From a bacterium (GTDB lineage Bacteria > Bacillota > Bacilli > Lactobacillales > Streptococcaceae), in the NCBI GenBank assembly GCA_905221505.1, contig CAJNDL010000036.1:1-20585 (forward strand): a stretch of DNA of 20,585 bases. Direction: 5' to 3'. The stretch's first letter is position 1, and every line of letters starts with the position of its first letter. Position numbers and translations under genes: made by a program. The notes under the pieces are model-generated. The model had not been told where the DNA came from, ran no database searches, and was given only the letters and a program-made list of their open reading frames with translations. This document shows positions 7,073-17,500 of the stretch, piece after piece.

Positions 7073-9238
7073 ATGAAGAAAAAATTTCTAGTAGTTTTGC
7101 TAATTTTATTCCCAATTTTCTCATTAGGTATTGCCAAAGCAGAGACGATTAAGATTGTATCTGATACCGCCTATGCACCTTTTGAGTTTAAAGATTCAGA
7201 TCAAACTTATAAAGGGATTGATGTTGACATTATCAACAAAGTCGCTGAGATTAAAGGCTGGAACATTCAGATGTCCTATCCTGGATTTGACGCAGCGGTC
7301 AATGCGGTTCAAGCTGGTCAAGCTGACGCTATCATGGCAGGGATGACAAAGACGAAAGAACGTGAAAAAGTCTTCACCATGTCTGATACTTACTATGATA
7401 CAAAAGTTGTCATTGCAACTACAAAGGCACACAAGATTAGCAAGTACGACCAATTAACTGGTAAAACCGTTGGTGTTAAAAACGGAACGGCCGCTCAACG
7501 TTTCCTAGAAACGATTAAAGATAAATACGGTTTTACTATTAAAACATTTGACACTAGTGATTTGATGAACAACAGCTTGAGTGCTGGTGCCATCGATGCC
7601 ATGATGGATGATAAACCTGTTATCGAGTATGCCATCAACCAAGGTCAAGACCTCCATATTGAAATGGATGGTGAGGCTGTAGGTAGCTTTGCTTTCGGTG
7701 TTAAAAAAGGAAGCAAATACGAGCACTTGGTTACTGAATTTAACCAAGCCTTGGCTGAAATGAAAAAAGATGGTAGTCTTGATAAAATCATCAAGAAATG
7801 GACTGCTTCATCATCTTCAGCAGTGCCAACTACAACTACTCTAGCAGGCCTAAAAGCCATTCCTGTTAAAGCTAAATACATCATTGCCAGCGATTCTTCT
7901 TTTGCACCTTTTGTTTTCCAAAATTCAAGCAACCAATACACTGGTATTGATATGGAATTGATTAAGGCAATCGCTAAAGACCAAGGTTTTGAAATTGAAA
8001 TCATCAACCCTGGTTTCGATGCCGCTATTAACGCTGTCCAAGCTGGTCAAGCAGATGGTATCATTGCTGGTATGTCTGTCACAGATGCTCGTAAGGCGAC
8101 TTTTGATTTCTCAGATTCATACTACACTGCAAACACAATCCTCGGCGTCAAAGAATCAAGTAGCATTGCTTCTTATGAAGATTTGAAAGGGAAGACGGTC
8201 GGTGTTAAAAACGGAACTGCTTCCCAAACCTTCCTAACAGAAAATCAAAGCAAATACGGTTATCAAATTAAAACCTTCGCTGAGGGTTCATCAATGTATG
8301 ACAGTTTAAACACTGGTGCCATTGATGCTGTTATGGATGATGAGCCTGTTCTCAAATATTCTATCAGCCAAGGACAAAAATTGAAAACGCCAATCGCTGG
8401 AACTCCAATCGGTGAAACAGCCTTTGCTGTTAAAAAAGGAGCAAATCCAGAATTGATTGAAATGTTCAACAATGGTCTTGCTAACCTTAAAGCAAACGGT
8501 GAATTCCAAAAGATTCTTGACAAATACCTAGCTAGCGAATCATCAACTGCTTCAACAAGCACTGTTGATGAAACAACTATCTGGGGCTTGCTTCAAAACA
8601 ACTACAAACAACTACTTAGCGGTCTTGGTATCACTCTTGCTCTAGCTCTTATCTCATTTGCTATTGCCATTGTCATCGGGATTATCTTCGGTATGTTTAG
8701 TGTTAGCCCATACAAATCTCTTCGTGTGATCTCTGAGATTTTCGTTGACGTTATCCGTGGTATTCCATTGATGATTCTTGCAGCCTTCATCTTCTGGGGA
8801 ATTCCAAACTTCATCGAGTCTATCACAGGCCAACAAAGCCCAATTAACGACTTTGTAGCTGGTACTATTGCCCTATCGCTCAATGCAGCTGCTTATATCG
8901 CTGAAATCGTTCGTGGTGGTATTCAGGCCGTTCCAGTTGGACAAATGGAAGCCAGCCGAAGCTTGGGTATCTCTTATGGAAAAACTATGCGTAAGATTAT
9001 CTTGCCACAAGCAACTAAATTGATGTTGCCAAACTTTGTTAACCAATTCGTTATCGCTCTTAAAGATACAACTATCGTATCTGCTATCGGTTTGGTTGAA
9101 CTCTTCCAAACTGGTAAGATTATCATTGCCCGTAACTACCAAAGTTTCAAGATGTATGCAATCCTTGCTATCTTCTATCTTGTAATTATCACACTTTTGA
9201 CTAAACTAGCGAAACGCTTAGAAAAGAGGATTCGTTAA
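7073..9238 (+). CDS. glnP: Glutamine ABC transporter, fused tandem substrate-binding domains and permease
   Basis: 721 residues. An N-terminal hydrophobic segment (about 5-23) is a signal or anchor. Two homologous amino-acid-binding domains follow: SBD1 about 26-244 and SBD2 about 268-487, both carrying [15 protein letters not shown] and [11 protein letters not shown] Ser/Thr linker separates each domain from the next unit. The permease domain (about 505-721) has the EAA-type loop (about 611-640: [20 protein letters not shown] then LGISYG) that docks the ATPase. This architecture is the GlnP type characterised in Lactococcus lactis, where two tethered receptors feed one translocator for glutamine and, depending on the domain, glutamate or asparagine. 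A homodimer would display four binding domains outside the membrane. The stop overlaps the glnQ start (TAATG), so the two are translationally coupled. Confidence 0.95.
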   Translation: MKKKFLVVLLILFPIFSLGIAKAETIKIVSDTAYAPFEFKDSDQTYKGIDVDIINKVAEIKGWNIQMSYPGFDAAVNAVQAGQADAIMAGMTKTKEREKVFTMSDTYYDTKVVIATTKAHKISKYDQLTGKTVGVKNGTAAQRFLETIKDKYGFTIKTFDTSDLMNNSLSAGAIDAMMDDKPVIEYAINQGQDLHIEMDGEAVGSFAFGVKKGSKYEHLVTEFNQALAEMKKDGSLDKIIKKWTASSSSAVPTTTTLAGLKAIPVKAKYIIASDSSFAPFVFQNSSNQYTGIDMELIKAIAKDQGFEIEIINPGFDAAINAVQAGQADGIIAGMSVTDARKATFDFSDSYYTANTILGVKESSSIASYEDLKGKTVGVKNGTASQTFLTENQSKYGYQIKTFAEGSSMYDSLNTGAIDAVMDDEPVLKYSISQGQKLKTPIAGTPIGETAFAVKKGANPELIEMFNNGLANLKANGEFQKILDKYLASESSTASTSTVDETTIWGLLQNNYKQLLSGLGITLALALISFAIAIVIGIIFGMFSVSPYKSLRVISEIFVDVIRGIPLMILAAFIFWGIPNFIESITGQQSPINDFVAGTIALSLNAAAYIAEIVRGGIQAVPVGQMEASRSLGISYGKTMRKIILPQATKLMLPNFVNQFVIALKDTTIVSAIGLVELFQTGKIIIARNYQSFKMYAILAIFYLVIITLLTKLAKRLEKRIR

Positions 9239-9978
9239 TGGCAAAATTAAAAATTGATGTAAATGATTTACACAAAAGCTACGGAAAAAATGAAGTTTTA
9301 AAAGGAATCACAACTAAGTTCTATGAAGGAGATGTTGTTTGTATCATCGGTCCTTCAGGTTCTGGTAAGTCAACCTTCCTTCGTAGCCTTAATCTTCTAG
9401 AAGAAGTTACGAGCGGTCACATCACTGTGAACGGTTATGACTTAACTGAAAAAACAACCAACGTTGACCACGTCCGTGAAAATATCGGAATGGTGTTCCA
9501 ACACTTCAACCTCTTCCCTCACATGTCTGTATTGGACAACATCACCTTTGCTCCTATTGAGCACAAGTTGATGACTAAGGAAGAAGCTGAGAAATTGGGA
9601 ATGGAGTTGCTTGACAAGGTTGGGTTAGTAGATAAAGCTAATGCCAACCCAGATAGCCTATCAGGTGGTCAAAAACAACGTGTGGCCATCGCTCGTGGAC
9701 TAGCAATGAATCCAGATATCATGCTCTTTGATGAACCAACTTCTGCCCTTGACCCTGAAATGGTCGGAGACGTACTAAACGTTATGAAAGACTTGGCTAA
9801 ACAAGGCATGACCATGATTATCGTAACCCATGAGATGGGGTTTGCTCGTCAGGTTGCCAACCGCGTTATCTTTACTGCAGATGGTGAGTTCCTTGAAGAC
9901 GGAACACCTGACCAAATCTTTGATAACCCGCAACACCCACGTCTGAAAGATTTCTTGGACAAGGTCTTAAACGTTTAA
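9238..9978 (+). CDS. glnQ: Glutamine ABC transporter ATP-binding protein
   Basis: 246 residues, standard for polar amino-acid ABC ATPases. All motifs are intact: Walker A GPSGSGKS (38-45), Q-loop Q88, signature LSGGQ (141-145), Walker B IMLFDE (161-166) with catalytic Glu, D-loop SALD (169-172), and H-loop H198. It dimerises on the inner face of GlnP to drive uptake. The start ATG shares one base with the glnP stop. A strong terminator follows 4 bases after the stop. Confidence 0.97.
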   Translation: MAKLKIDVNDLHKSYGKNEVLKGITTKFYEGDVVCIIGPSGSGKSTFLRSLNLLEEVTSGHITVNGYDLTEKTTNVDHVRENIGMVFQHFNLFPHMSVLDNITFAPIEHKLMTKEEAEKLGMELLDKVGLVDKANANPDSLSGGQKQRVAIARGLAMNPDIMLFDEPTSALDPEMVGDVLNVMKDLAKQGMTMIIVTHEMGFARQVANRVIFTADGEFLEDGTPDQIFDNPQHPRLKDFLDKVLNV

Positions 9979-9982
9979 ACGC

Positions 9983-10013
9983 AAACTGTAAGGATTTCCT
10001 TGCAGTTTTTTTC
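9983..10013 (+). terminator. Rho-independent terminator after glnQ
   Basis: A 12-bp stem (arms 9983-9994 and 9997-10008, one G-U pair, very short loop) runs into seven T residues (10006-10012). It should cut most transcripts between glnQ and zwf, although zwf read-through is possible. Confidence 0.88.
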
Positions 10014-10031
10014 TATCTCGTATTGGATTTT

Positions 10032-10059
10032 TTGATTTTTCGGAAAATTATGTTAGAAT
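10032..10059 (+). promoter_or_regulatory. Promoter of zwf
   Basis: -35 TTGATT (10032-10037), 16-base spacer, and -10 TAGAAT (10054-10059) preceded by TGT, an extended -10. The spacer is almost filled by the CodY-like box at 10035-10049. Confidence 0.65.
10035..10049. promoter_or_regulatory. CodY-box-like palindrome inside the zwf promoter
   Basis: ATTTTTCGGAAAATT agrees at 13 of 15 positions with the CodY consensus AATTTTCWGAAAATT (differences at positions 2 and 8). It lies between -35 and -10, where binding would block RNA polymerase. The CodY link is inference. The reverse strand also resembles a PurBox at 11 of 13 positions, a weaker alternative. Confidence 0.5.
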
Positions 10060-10066
10060 TAAGTTT

Positions 10067-10123
10067 ATGAATGAGGTTTCCTCATACCTAGCAAGACTAG
10101 GAATAAAAATAGAAATTAGGTAG
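10067..10123 (+). other. Possible leader peptide and tandem hairpins in the zwf leader
   Basis: The short frame MNEVSSYLARLGIKIEIR (18 codons) ends at TAG 10121-10123, four bases before the zwf ATG. Its ATG falls about 8 bases after the -10 box, so it would be read nearly leaderless. Overlapping it are two small hairpins, ATGAGG/CCTCAT (10070-10084) and CCTAG/CTAGG (10087-10101). No Shine-Dalgarno is seen for this frame, so translation is uncertain. Confidence 0.3.
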
Positions 10124-10127
10124 CTAG

Positions 10128-11615
10128 ATGTCATCTAAGGTTATTGTTACAATTTTCGGTGCGAGTGGAGACCTGGCTAAACGCAAGCTCTACCCTTCCC
10201 TATTTAGACTATATAAATCCGGCAATCTTTCCGAGCACTTTGCCGTTATTGGAACTGCCCGTCGTCCTTGGAGCAAGGAATATTTTGAATCTGTAGTGGT
10301 TGAATCTATCCTTGATTTGGCAGATAGTACCGAACAGGCTCAGGAATTCGCTAGCCACTTCTACTATCAAAGCCATGATGTCAATGATACAGAACACTAC
10401 ATTGCTCTACGTCAATTACAGGCTGAACTAAATGACAAGTACCAAGCTGAACACAACAAGCTCTTCTTCTTGTCTATGGCTCCTCAATTCTTTGGAACAA
10501 TTGCCAAACACCTTAAGTCTGAAAGTATTGTAGATGGTAAAGGTTTTGAGCGTTTAATCGTTGAGAAGCCATTTGGTACAGATTACGCAACTGCAAGCAA
10601 GTTGAATGACGAACTCCTAGCGACATTTGACGAAGAACAAATTTTCCGTATCGACCATTATCTTGGTAAGGAAATGATCCAAAGTATCTTTGCAGTTCGC
10701 TTTGCAAACCTGATTTTTGAAAATGTTTGGAATAAAGACTTTATAGATAATGTTCAAATTACCTTTGCGGAGCGCTTGGGTGTAGAAGAACGTGGTGGCT
10801 ACTATGACCAATCTGGTGCCCTCCGTGACATGGTACAAAACCACACACTACAACTTCTTTCTCTCCTTGCTATGGACAAGCCAGCAAGCTTCACAAAAGA
10901 CGAGATTCGTGCTGAGAAGATTAAGGTCTTTAAAAACCTCTATCATCCAACTGATGAAGAACTTAAAGAACACTTTATCCGTGGTCAATACCGCTCTGGT
11001 AAGATTGATGGCATGAAATACATCTCTTATCGTAGCGAGCCAAATGTAAATCCAGAATCAACAACTGAAACCTTTGCATCTGGTGCCTTCTTTGTAGACA
11101 GCGATCGCTTCCGTGGTGTTCCTTTCTTCTTCCGTACTGGCAAACGTCTGACTGAGAAAGGAACTCATGTCAACATCGTCTTTAAACAAATGGATTCTAT
11201 CTTTGGAGAACCACTTGCTCCAAACATTTTGACCATCTATATCCAACCAACAGAAGGCTTCTCTCTTAGCCTAAATGGGAAGCAGGTAGGAGAAGAATTC
11301 AACTTGGCTCCTAACTCACTTGATTACCGTACAGATGCGACCGCAACTGGTGCCTCTCCAGAACCATACGAGAAATTGATTTATGATGTCCTAAATAATA
11401 ACTCAACTAACTTTAGCCACTGGGATGAAGTTGGTGCATCATGGAAATTGATTGACCGTATCGAAGAGCTCTGGGCTGAAAATGGTGCCCCACTTCATGA
11501 CTATAAAGCTGGAAGCATGGGACCTCAAGCAAGCTTTGACTTACTTGAAAAATTCGGTGCCAAATGGACTTGGCAACCAGATATCGCCTATCGTCAAGAT
11601 GGTCGTTTAGAATAA
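10128..11615 (+). CDS. zwf: Glucose-6-phosphate 1-dehydrogenase
   Basis: 495 residues, normal for bacterial G6PDH. It oxidises glucose-6-phosphate to 6-phosphogluconolactone with NADP+, opening the oxidative pentose-phosphate pathway and supplying NADPH and ribose-5-phosphate. Visible are the dinucleotide-fold fingerprint GASGDLA (11-17), EKPFG (146-150), and the active-site signature RIDHYLGKE (174-182) with its substrate-binding His and Lys. The start ATG at 10128 gives the conserved N-terminus; its Shine-Dalgarno (TAGGTAG) is weak. It has its own promoter and lies after a terminator, yet a glnPQ-zwf unit has been described in S. pneumoniae, which would tie it to nitrogen status. Confidence 0.97.
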   Translation: MSSKVIVTIFGASGDLAKRKLYPSLFRLYKSGNLSEHFAVIGTARRPWSKEYFESVVVESILDLADSTEQAQEFASHFYYQSHDVNDTEHYIALRQLQAELNDKYQAEHNKLFFLSMAPQFFGTIAKHLKSESIVDGKGFERLIVEKPFGTDYATASKLNDELLATFDEEQIFRIDHYLGKEMIQSIFAVRFANLIFENVWNKDFIDNVQITFAERLGVEERGGYYDQSGALRDMVQNHTLQLLSLLAMDKPASFTKDEIRAEKIKVFKNLYHPTDEELKEHFIRGQYRSGKIDGMKYISYRSEPNVNPESTTETFASGAFFVDSDRFRGVPFFFRTGKRLTEKGTHVNIVFKQMDSIFGEPLAPNILTIYIQPTEGFSLSLNGKQVGEEFNLAPNSLDYRTDATATGASPEPYEKLIYDVLNNNSTNFSHWDEVGASWKLIDRIEELWAENGAPLHDYKAGSMGPQASFDLLEKFGAKWTWQPDIAYRQDGRLE

Positions 11616-11654
11616 AAAAATTTCCTGCAAGTTTGTTCCTTGCAGGATTTTTGT
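11616..11654. terminator. Bidirectional terminator between zwf and ftsY
   Basis: A perfect 9-bp stem TCCTGCAAG/CTTGCAGGA (11623-11631 and 11639-11647) has a 7-base loop. An A run lies on one side and a T run on the other, so it works on both strands and ends both zwf and the converging rnc-to-ftsY operon. Confidence 0.92.
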
Positions 11655-11660
11655 TTCTGA

Positions 11661-12944
11661 TTAGATTAAGCCTTCCAAGAGACCCTTCATAAAGTTTTCT
11701 GAGTTAAACTCTCCAATATCATCTATTTTTTCACCAAAACCAATCAATTTTACAGGAATATTGAGTTCTTCACGGATGGCTAGAACAACACCACCTCGAG
11801 CTGTTCCGTCAATCTTAGTCAAGACAATTCCTGTCAAAGGAGTGATTTTCGAAAATTCTTTGGCCTGTACCAGGGCATTTTGACCTGTTGATGCATCAAG
11901 TGCCAAGAAGGTTTCATGCGGAGCTTCTGGCACAACACGTTTGATGATGCGACCAATCTTTTCCAGCTCAGCCATGAGGTTGTCCTTGTTTTGCAGACGA
12001 CCTGCGGTGTCAATCATGAGAATATCGATACCTTCAGCTACAGCACGTTCCATGCCATCAAAGACTACACTGGCTGGATCAGCTTTTTCAGGTCCAGTCA
12101 CTACTGGAACGTCCACACGACGGCCCCATTCAGCAAGCTGGGCAACTGCTCCTGCGCGGAAGGTATCTGCTGCAACCAGCATGACCTTCTTACCAGCTTG
12201 TTTATAGCGGTGTGCGAGTTTTCCGATAGAAGTTGTTTTCCCGACACCATTGACCCCGACAAAGAGCATGACTGTCAAGCCCTCTTGGAAGTGGATACTT
12301 TCATCGTAATTGCCATCCTTTTCATAAAGCTCAACCAATTTCTCAATGATGACGCGACGAAGTACGTCAGGTTTCTTGGCATTTTCAAGCTTGGCTTCGT
12401 AGCGTAGCTCCTCTGTTAAGTTAGAAGCAACTTGGACACCAACGTCACTCATGATCAGCAGTTCTTCTAGTTCCTCAAAGAATTCTTCGTCAACAGAGCG
12501 GAAGTTAGCAAAGAAGGCGTTCAAGCGAGCACCAAAGCCTGTACGAGTTTTCTTAAGACTGCGGTCATATTTTTCCTGAACAGTTTCTTCTGCTTGAGGA
12601 ATTTCTGGTTCAAGCACTTCAGAATTATTTTCGTCTACTATCTCTTCAAGCTCATAATTCTCTTCCTCTGGGACTTCTTCTGAGTTTGGCAATTCTTCTT
12701 CTTGTTGAACTTCTACAACTGGCTCTGAATCATAATTTTCTTCAACCGTGTCTTGGATTTCCTCTTCTTCAAACACAGTTTCTTCAGAACTTTCAACCTC
12801 TACTTCTTCTTGAGAAACTTTCTCAGCTTCTGTAAGAGAAGGCTCAGTATCTTCAGACAAATCAAGATTTTCCAGAGCTTCTTTTACAACTTCTTCGATT
12901 TTAGGTTCTTCTTTTTTTCCGAATAGACGGTCAAATAATCCCAT
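11661..12944 (-). CDS. ftsY: Signal recognition particle receptor FtsY
   Basis: 427 residues. FtsY docks ribosome-SRP complexes at the membrane for co-translational insertion, using reciprocal GTP hydrolysis with Ffh. A highly acidic N-terminal A domain (about 12-125, mostly Glu/Asp/Val) precedes the N domain helical bundle (about 130-215) and the G domain. G-domain motifs are GVNGVGKT (230-237), DTFRAGA (260-266), DTAGR (312-316) and TKID (376-379). The short MGLFDRLFGKK terminus is amphipathic and basic, suited to lipid contact. The start ATG at 12944 lies 3 bases after the preceding stop, and its AAAGGAG Shine-Dalgarno is inside that gene's last codons, so translation is probably coupled. 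Last gene of the rnc operon. Confidence 0.97.
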   Translation of the reverse strand: MGLFDRLFGKKEEPKIEEVVKEALENLDLSEDTEPSLTEAEKVSQEEVEVESSEETVFEEEEIQDTVEENYDSEPVVEVQQEEELPNSEEVPEEENYELEEIVDENNSEVLEPEIPQAEETVQEKYDRSLKKTRTGFGARLNAFFANFRSVDEEFFEELEELLIMSDVGVQVASNLTEELRYEAKLENAKKPDVLRRVIIEKLVELYEKDGNYDESIHFQEGLTVMLFVGVNGVGKTTSIGKLAHRYKQAGKKVMLVAADTFRAGAVAQLAEWGRRVDVPVVTGPEKADPASVVFDGMERAVAEGIDILMIDTAGRLQNKDNLMAELEKIGRIIKRVVPEAPHETFLALDASTGQNALVQAKEFSKITPLTGIVLTKIDGTARGGVVLAIREELNIPVKLIGFGEKIDDIGEFNSENFMKGLLEGLI

Positions 12945-12947
12945 ATC

Positions 12948-13766
12948 TTAGTTCTCCTTTAGCACGTATTCTTCGATAGCCCAGGCAACAGCTTCCTCAT
13001 CATTAGTCATTGGAGTCACCACATTTGCGACTGCCTTGACTTCAGGAACAGCGTTTTGCATGGCAACACCGAGTCCTGCCCACTCAATCATAGACAAATC
13101 ATTGGCCTCGTCACCACAAGCCATCACTTGGCTTTGGTCAATTCCCAGATGGCTGATTAGTTTAGCCAAACCTGTTGCTTTATGAACATTCTTTGGTGAC
13201 CACTCTAGCAACATTTCACGTGATTTAAAGATTTCATATTGTTCAAATAATTCTGGAGAAATCTTCTGGATAGCTGCATCCAAGGGTTCTTGAGCAAAGG
13301 CAGTCACGCATTTATTGTAGGTCATTTGACTAGACAGGTCTTCAAAGTCAACTGGTACAAAAGTCAAAGCTGGATTGAATTTGGCATAAAGACTTTCTTG
13401 GTCCGATTGAATTTGATAGACAGTTCCTTCTGAAATGGCGTCAAGAGGCAGTGATAATTTCTCTGTTTCTTCATACAAGCGTGCCACATCATCATATGAA
13501 AAGACTGTCTTATCAAGGATTTCACCTGTATTTTTCTGAACCAAACCACCATTAAAGGTAATGGTATACTCATCTTCGTGGCCGTCAGTCCCTAGCTCAT
13601 GGAGAAAGAAATCCATAGCTTTTAAGGGACGACCAGTTGTCAATACGACCTTGATACCACGATCACGCGCAGCTTTCAAGGTTGCCTTGGTACGATCCGT
13701 CAGCCTTTTATCAGTAGTCAGCAAGGTGCCGTCCAAGTCCAATGCAATCAATTTTATATCTGCCAT
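12948..13766 (-). CDS. Cof-type HAD hydrolase (sugar-phosphatase-like)
   Basis: 272 residues, class IIB (Cof) HAD superfamily. Catalytic features are motif I DLDGT with Asp10 and Asp12, motif II TTGRP (43-47), a motif III Lys at HKATGL (K196), and motif IV GDEAND (218-223). The middle section (about 85-190) is the cap that selects substrate. Relatives such as YidA dephosphorylate sugar phosphates, nucleotides or flavin intermediates with broad specificity, so the physiological substrate is open. Its ATG shares one base with the stop of the preceding HAD gene (TAATG). Confidence 0.92.
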   Translation of the reverse strand: MADIKLIALDLDGTLLTTDKRLTDRTKATLKAARDRGIKVVLTTGRPLKAMDFFLHELGTDGHEDEYTITFNGGLVQKNTGEILDKTVFSYDDVARLYEETEKLSLPLDAISEGTVYQIQSDQESLYAKFNPALTFVPVDFEDLSSQMTYNKCVTAFAQEPLDAAIQKISPELFEQYEIFKSREMLLEWSPKNVHKATGLAKLISHLGIDQSQVMACGDEANDLSMIEWAGLGVAMQNAVPEVKAVANVVTPMTNDEEAVAWAIEEYVLKEN

Positions 13767-14560
13767 TATAAGCCCTCCATATAAGCTATAACCGACTGGT
13801 CCTTATGGTGACCAATCACAGTCTCTGCTAATTCTAAAATTTCTAGTCGTGCATTTTCAGGAGCCACAGGATGTCCCACAACCTGTATCATATGCAAATC
13901 ATTTAGATTGTCTCCAAAAGCCATAACCTGATCCATCGTGATACCAAGTTTTTTAGCTAATTCAACAATAGCCACTCCCTTATCGACATAGTCCAGAACA
14001 ATATCAATGGATTCAAAGCCAGTTGTCATAGCCTTGACACCAGGGACATGTTCATTGACCCAAGCTTCCCCAGCTTCTAGCGTTTCTTCTGTGAAGTTGG
14101 TTGTAAATTTGAAAATATCATCTGTGATATCTTCCAAACTCGCTACTTTTTGGATATTTTCATTATAATGCTGGCTCTCTTTCAAATAGATCTCATCAAC
14201 CGTATCTAGCACATAAGACCCCTTCTTACCTGTCAAGAGCAGTTTATTGACATCTACATAAGGTGAAGTTTTTAGCTTTTCAAAAGTCATCAGATAAAAG
14301 TCACGAGACATGGTCGCTTCATACAAGCCTTGACCTCGATACTCTACCAAACTGCCATTTTCCGCGATGAAAATAATGTCATCACGAACATCAGCAAATA
14401 ATTTTTCTAGAGACAAAAATCCACGCCCCGAAGCCACCGCAAAGTAAATCCCTTTTTCCTTGTAGGAAACCAAGAGAGACTTGAGGCGGTCCATATCAAA
14501 GCGTCCATTCTCATCTAGGAAAGTTCCGTCCATATCTGTTGCCACTAGTTTAATTGTCAT
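13766..14560 (-). CDS. Cof-type HAD hydrolase
   Basis: 264 residues, a second class IIB HAD phosphatase next to the first but clearly diverged from it, so not a recent duplicate. Motif I is DMDGT with Asp9 and Asp11, SGRG (44-47) supplies motif II, the motif III Lys is probably K194, and motif IV is GDNLND (216-221). It overlaps the smc stop by 4 bases (ATGA) and the next HAD start by one base, so it lies inside a tightly coupled operon. Substrate unknown; a small phosphorylated metabolite is expected from the family. Confidence 0.92.
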   Translation of the reverse strand: MTIKLVATDMDGTFLDENGRFDMDRLKSLLVSYKEKGIYFAVASGRGFLSLEKLFADVRDDIIFIAENGSLVEYRGQGLYEATMSRDFYLMTFEKLKTSPYVDVNKLLLTGKKGSYVLDTVDEIYLKESQHYNENIQKVASLEDITDDIFKFTTNFTEETLEAGEAWVNEHVPGVKAMTTGFESIDIVLDYVDKGVAIVELAKKLGITMDQVMAFGDNLNDLHMIQVVGHPVAPENARLEILELAETVIGHHKDQSVIAYMEGL

Positions 14561-17500
14561 CCTTCAATACTTTCTAAATCTTTTAACTTAACCGAAACAA
14601 TTTTTGAGACACCTGATTCTTGCATGGTCACTCCATAGATAGAATCAGCCGCTGCCATGGTTCCCTTACGGTGGGTTACGACGATAAACTGGCTGTCCTT
14701 GTCAAAGCGATTGAGATAATCCCCGAAACGTTTAACATTGGCTTCGTCCAGCGCAGCCTCTACCTCATCCAAAATCACAAACGGAATGGTCTTGACACGA
14801 ATAATGGAGAAGAGCAAGGCAAGAGCCGATAGAGCTTTTTCCCCACCACTCATTAGATTGAGAGATTGGATTTTCTTTCCTGGTGGTTGGACAGAAATCT
14901 CAACCCCAGCTGTCAACAAGTCTCCCTCAGTCAAGATCAAGTCTGCCTGACCTCCGCCAAACATCTGCTTGAAGGTTACTTTAAAGGACTCACGAATAGC
15001 CTCAAAGGTTGATTTGAAACGCTCCTTAACCTCATCATTCATCTCTGTAATAGTCTCAAGGAGCAGGTTTTTCGCTGACAAAATATCATCACGTTGGCTA
15101 TTTAGGAAATCCAGACGGTTGTATACTTCGTCATACTGTTCTATAGCTTCCAAGTTGACAGGACCCAGTGAGCGAATAGCCTTCTCCAAATCCTTAACCT
15201 CTTGCTCTGCCATATTGAGATTTTCAAGTTCATGTGCCTTTTCTAAAGCTTCAGTATAGCTAATCTGATACTGGTCTGTTAATTGACTTTGTAAATGGCG
15301 CAAGCGCTCGCTAACCTTTTCTTTCTTAGCTTCAGCACGTGTTTGCTTGCGAATCCACTCCTCATTCTGCTGGCGAGCCTGATCCAAATGACTAGCAATA
15401 TCATCTAGTTGCCCTTCAATATCATCCAACTCAAACTGCTTGCGAATCAAACCTTGTTGGAGGTTTGTTTTCTGAGTTTTGGCTTCTTCGGCCTGTTGAC
15501 TGAGCAATTCTGTATCAACCTTCTCAAGATTATCAACCTTTTCTTGTAGAAGCCGCTGGATTTCATCTTGCTCGATATTCAGATTATCCAATTCCTTGCC
15601 TAAACGTTCAATATCCGCAACTTCATAGCGTTTTTGTCCTTGCAGTTCTGTCTTAAGCAAGCGAGCTTGCGCTACCTCTTCCTGCAAGTTTTGATAGCGT
15701 TCTTGGATGGCATTTTTGTTGGACTTAATCTCTTCAATCTCAGCTTCCAGATTTTGCTTGTCACTGGCGATTGTAGCAAGACGCTCTTGGCATTTTTCCT
15801 TATCTGCTTGCCAATCTCCATCAGAAAGACGATCTAATTCCTCTTCTTGAAGTTTCCAAAGAGTTTCTAACTCTTCCACTTGCTGACTGGTCTGCTGATA
15901 AGCGAGGGACGAGCCTTGCTCCTGAATACGAGCTTGTTCTCCTTGAGATTTGATAGCTTCTAATGATTCGGTCAATCTAGCCATCTCCTCTTGCAAGGTC
16001 TTCAAACCCGCTTCTTCAGAACGCAAGCTTGCTTCTTCTTCAGCAATTTCTTTTTGTAATTGCTCCAGTTCTGGCTTGATAAAAATACTGTTGTTCTGGC
16101 GATTGGCTCCACCTGCGTAAGAACCACCTGTACGAAGCTCTGTCCCATCCAGTGTCACCATGCGCACCTGATAACGAACCTGGCGCGCTGCTGCACGCGC
16201 ATGTTCTACGGTATCAAAGATAGCCGTCGTAGCTAGCAAGTTCTTGAAAATAGCTTCCAGTCTAGTATCGAATGCCACCAACTCATCTGCCATGCCCAAA
16301 AATCCCGGACTTGTAGCGATAGCATCTTGATTCTGACTAGAAATCGTACGCGCCTTGATCGTTGTCAACGGAAGGAAGGTTGCACGACCAGCCCTGTTTC
16401 GTTTGAGGAAATCAATCGCCTTGGTTGCCGCATGTTCATCTTCTACGATGATATGCTGACTGCTAGCTCCTAGCGCAATCTCTAGAGAAGTTTGATAATG
16501 CGCATCAAAGGTCAGATGCTCACTGACTGCCCCAATTATTCCACCTAGACGATCTTTCTCTTGGAGAACACTCTTGACACCTGCATAAAAGTTACTATGA
16601 TTTCTCAGGATATTTTCCAAACTTTGAGCTCTAGCCTGCTTGTTTTTGAGACTATCCAGACGGTCAAAGAGTTGGCTTTGTTGAACCTGATAGGAAGTTT
16701 TCTGCTCCTCTTGCTCCTTGGCACAGACTTGGTAGTCGGCCAATAATTTCTGAACCTGTTCCTTGGCAGTTTCAAGCTCTTCTTTTTGCCGACTAGCCTT
16801 CTCTTTAGCTGTAGCCAACTGTTCTTTCAGCTTTTCTAATTGATCTGCTTGTTTTTGAGAAAGCTGACGACTATTTTCCAACTCGTTTTCGATACGGATC
16901 AACTGGTTTGAGACATCCGCTTCTTCTTGTAAAAGAGCTACAAAGCGTTCACGCAAGAGCTCAATCATCTGATCGGGATCATCTGAAAAAGCTAGTAATT
17001 CAGCCTCTAATCGATTCAGTTTTTGATTATTTTGAACTAGATTTTCCTCTAAAAGTGCTAAAGAGCTTTCCTTATCAGATTTTTCTTTGCTGAGTGAATT
17101 TCTCTTATCCTCTAAAGCAGCCAAACGGGCTTGTGCTTCCTGTTGATTCAGGGCTACTTGTTCGGACTCCAGTTTCGATAGGGCTAATTTTCTCTCTAAG
17201 TCACTAATCAGACTGGTCAAGTCCATCAAACTGCCCTGGTCTTTGGCCATTTCAGCCTGTAAATCTTGGCGTTGCTTTTTAAGAGTTTGATTTTCTTCTT
17301 CTAATTTTTCACGCTTTTGGTAATAACTAGTCAAGAGTTCCTGAACCTGTGCTAACTCTTCTTCTGTTGACTCTAGTTCAGCCTTATTTTCCTTGATTTG
17401 AGCAACCAAAACATCTAAATAAATGGCCTTACGTTGACCATCCAAGTCTAGAAACTTACGGGCATTCTCAGCTTGTTTCTCAAGAGGCTTGATTTGATTA

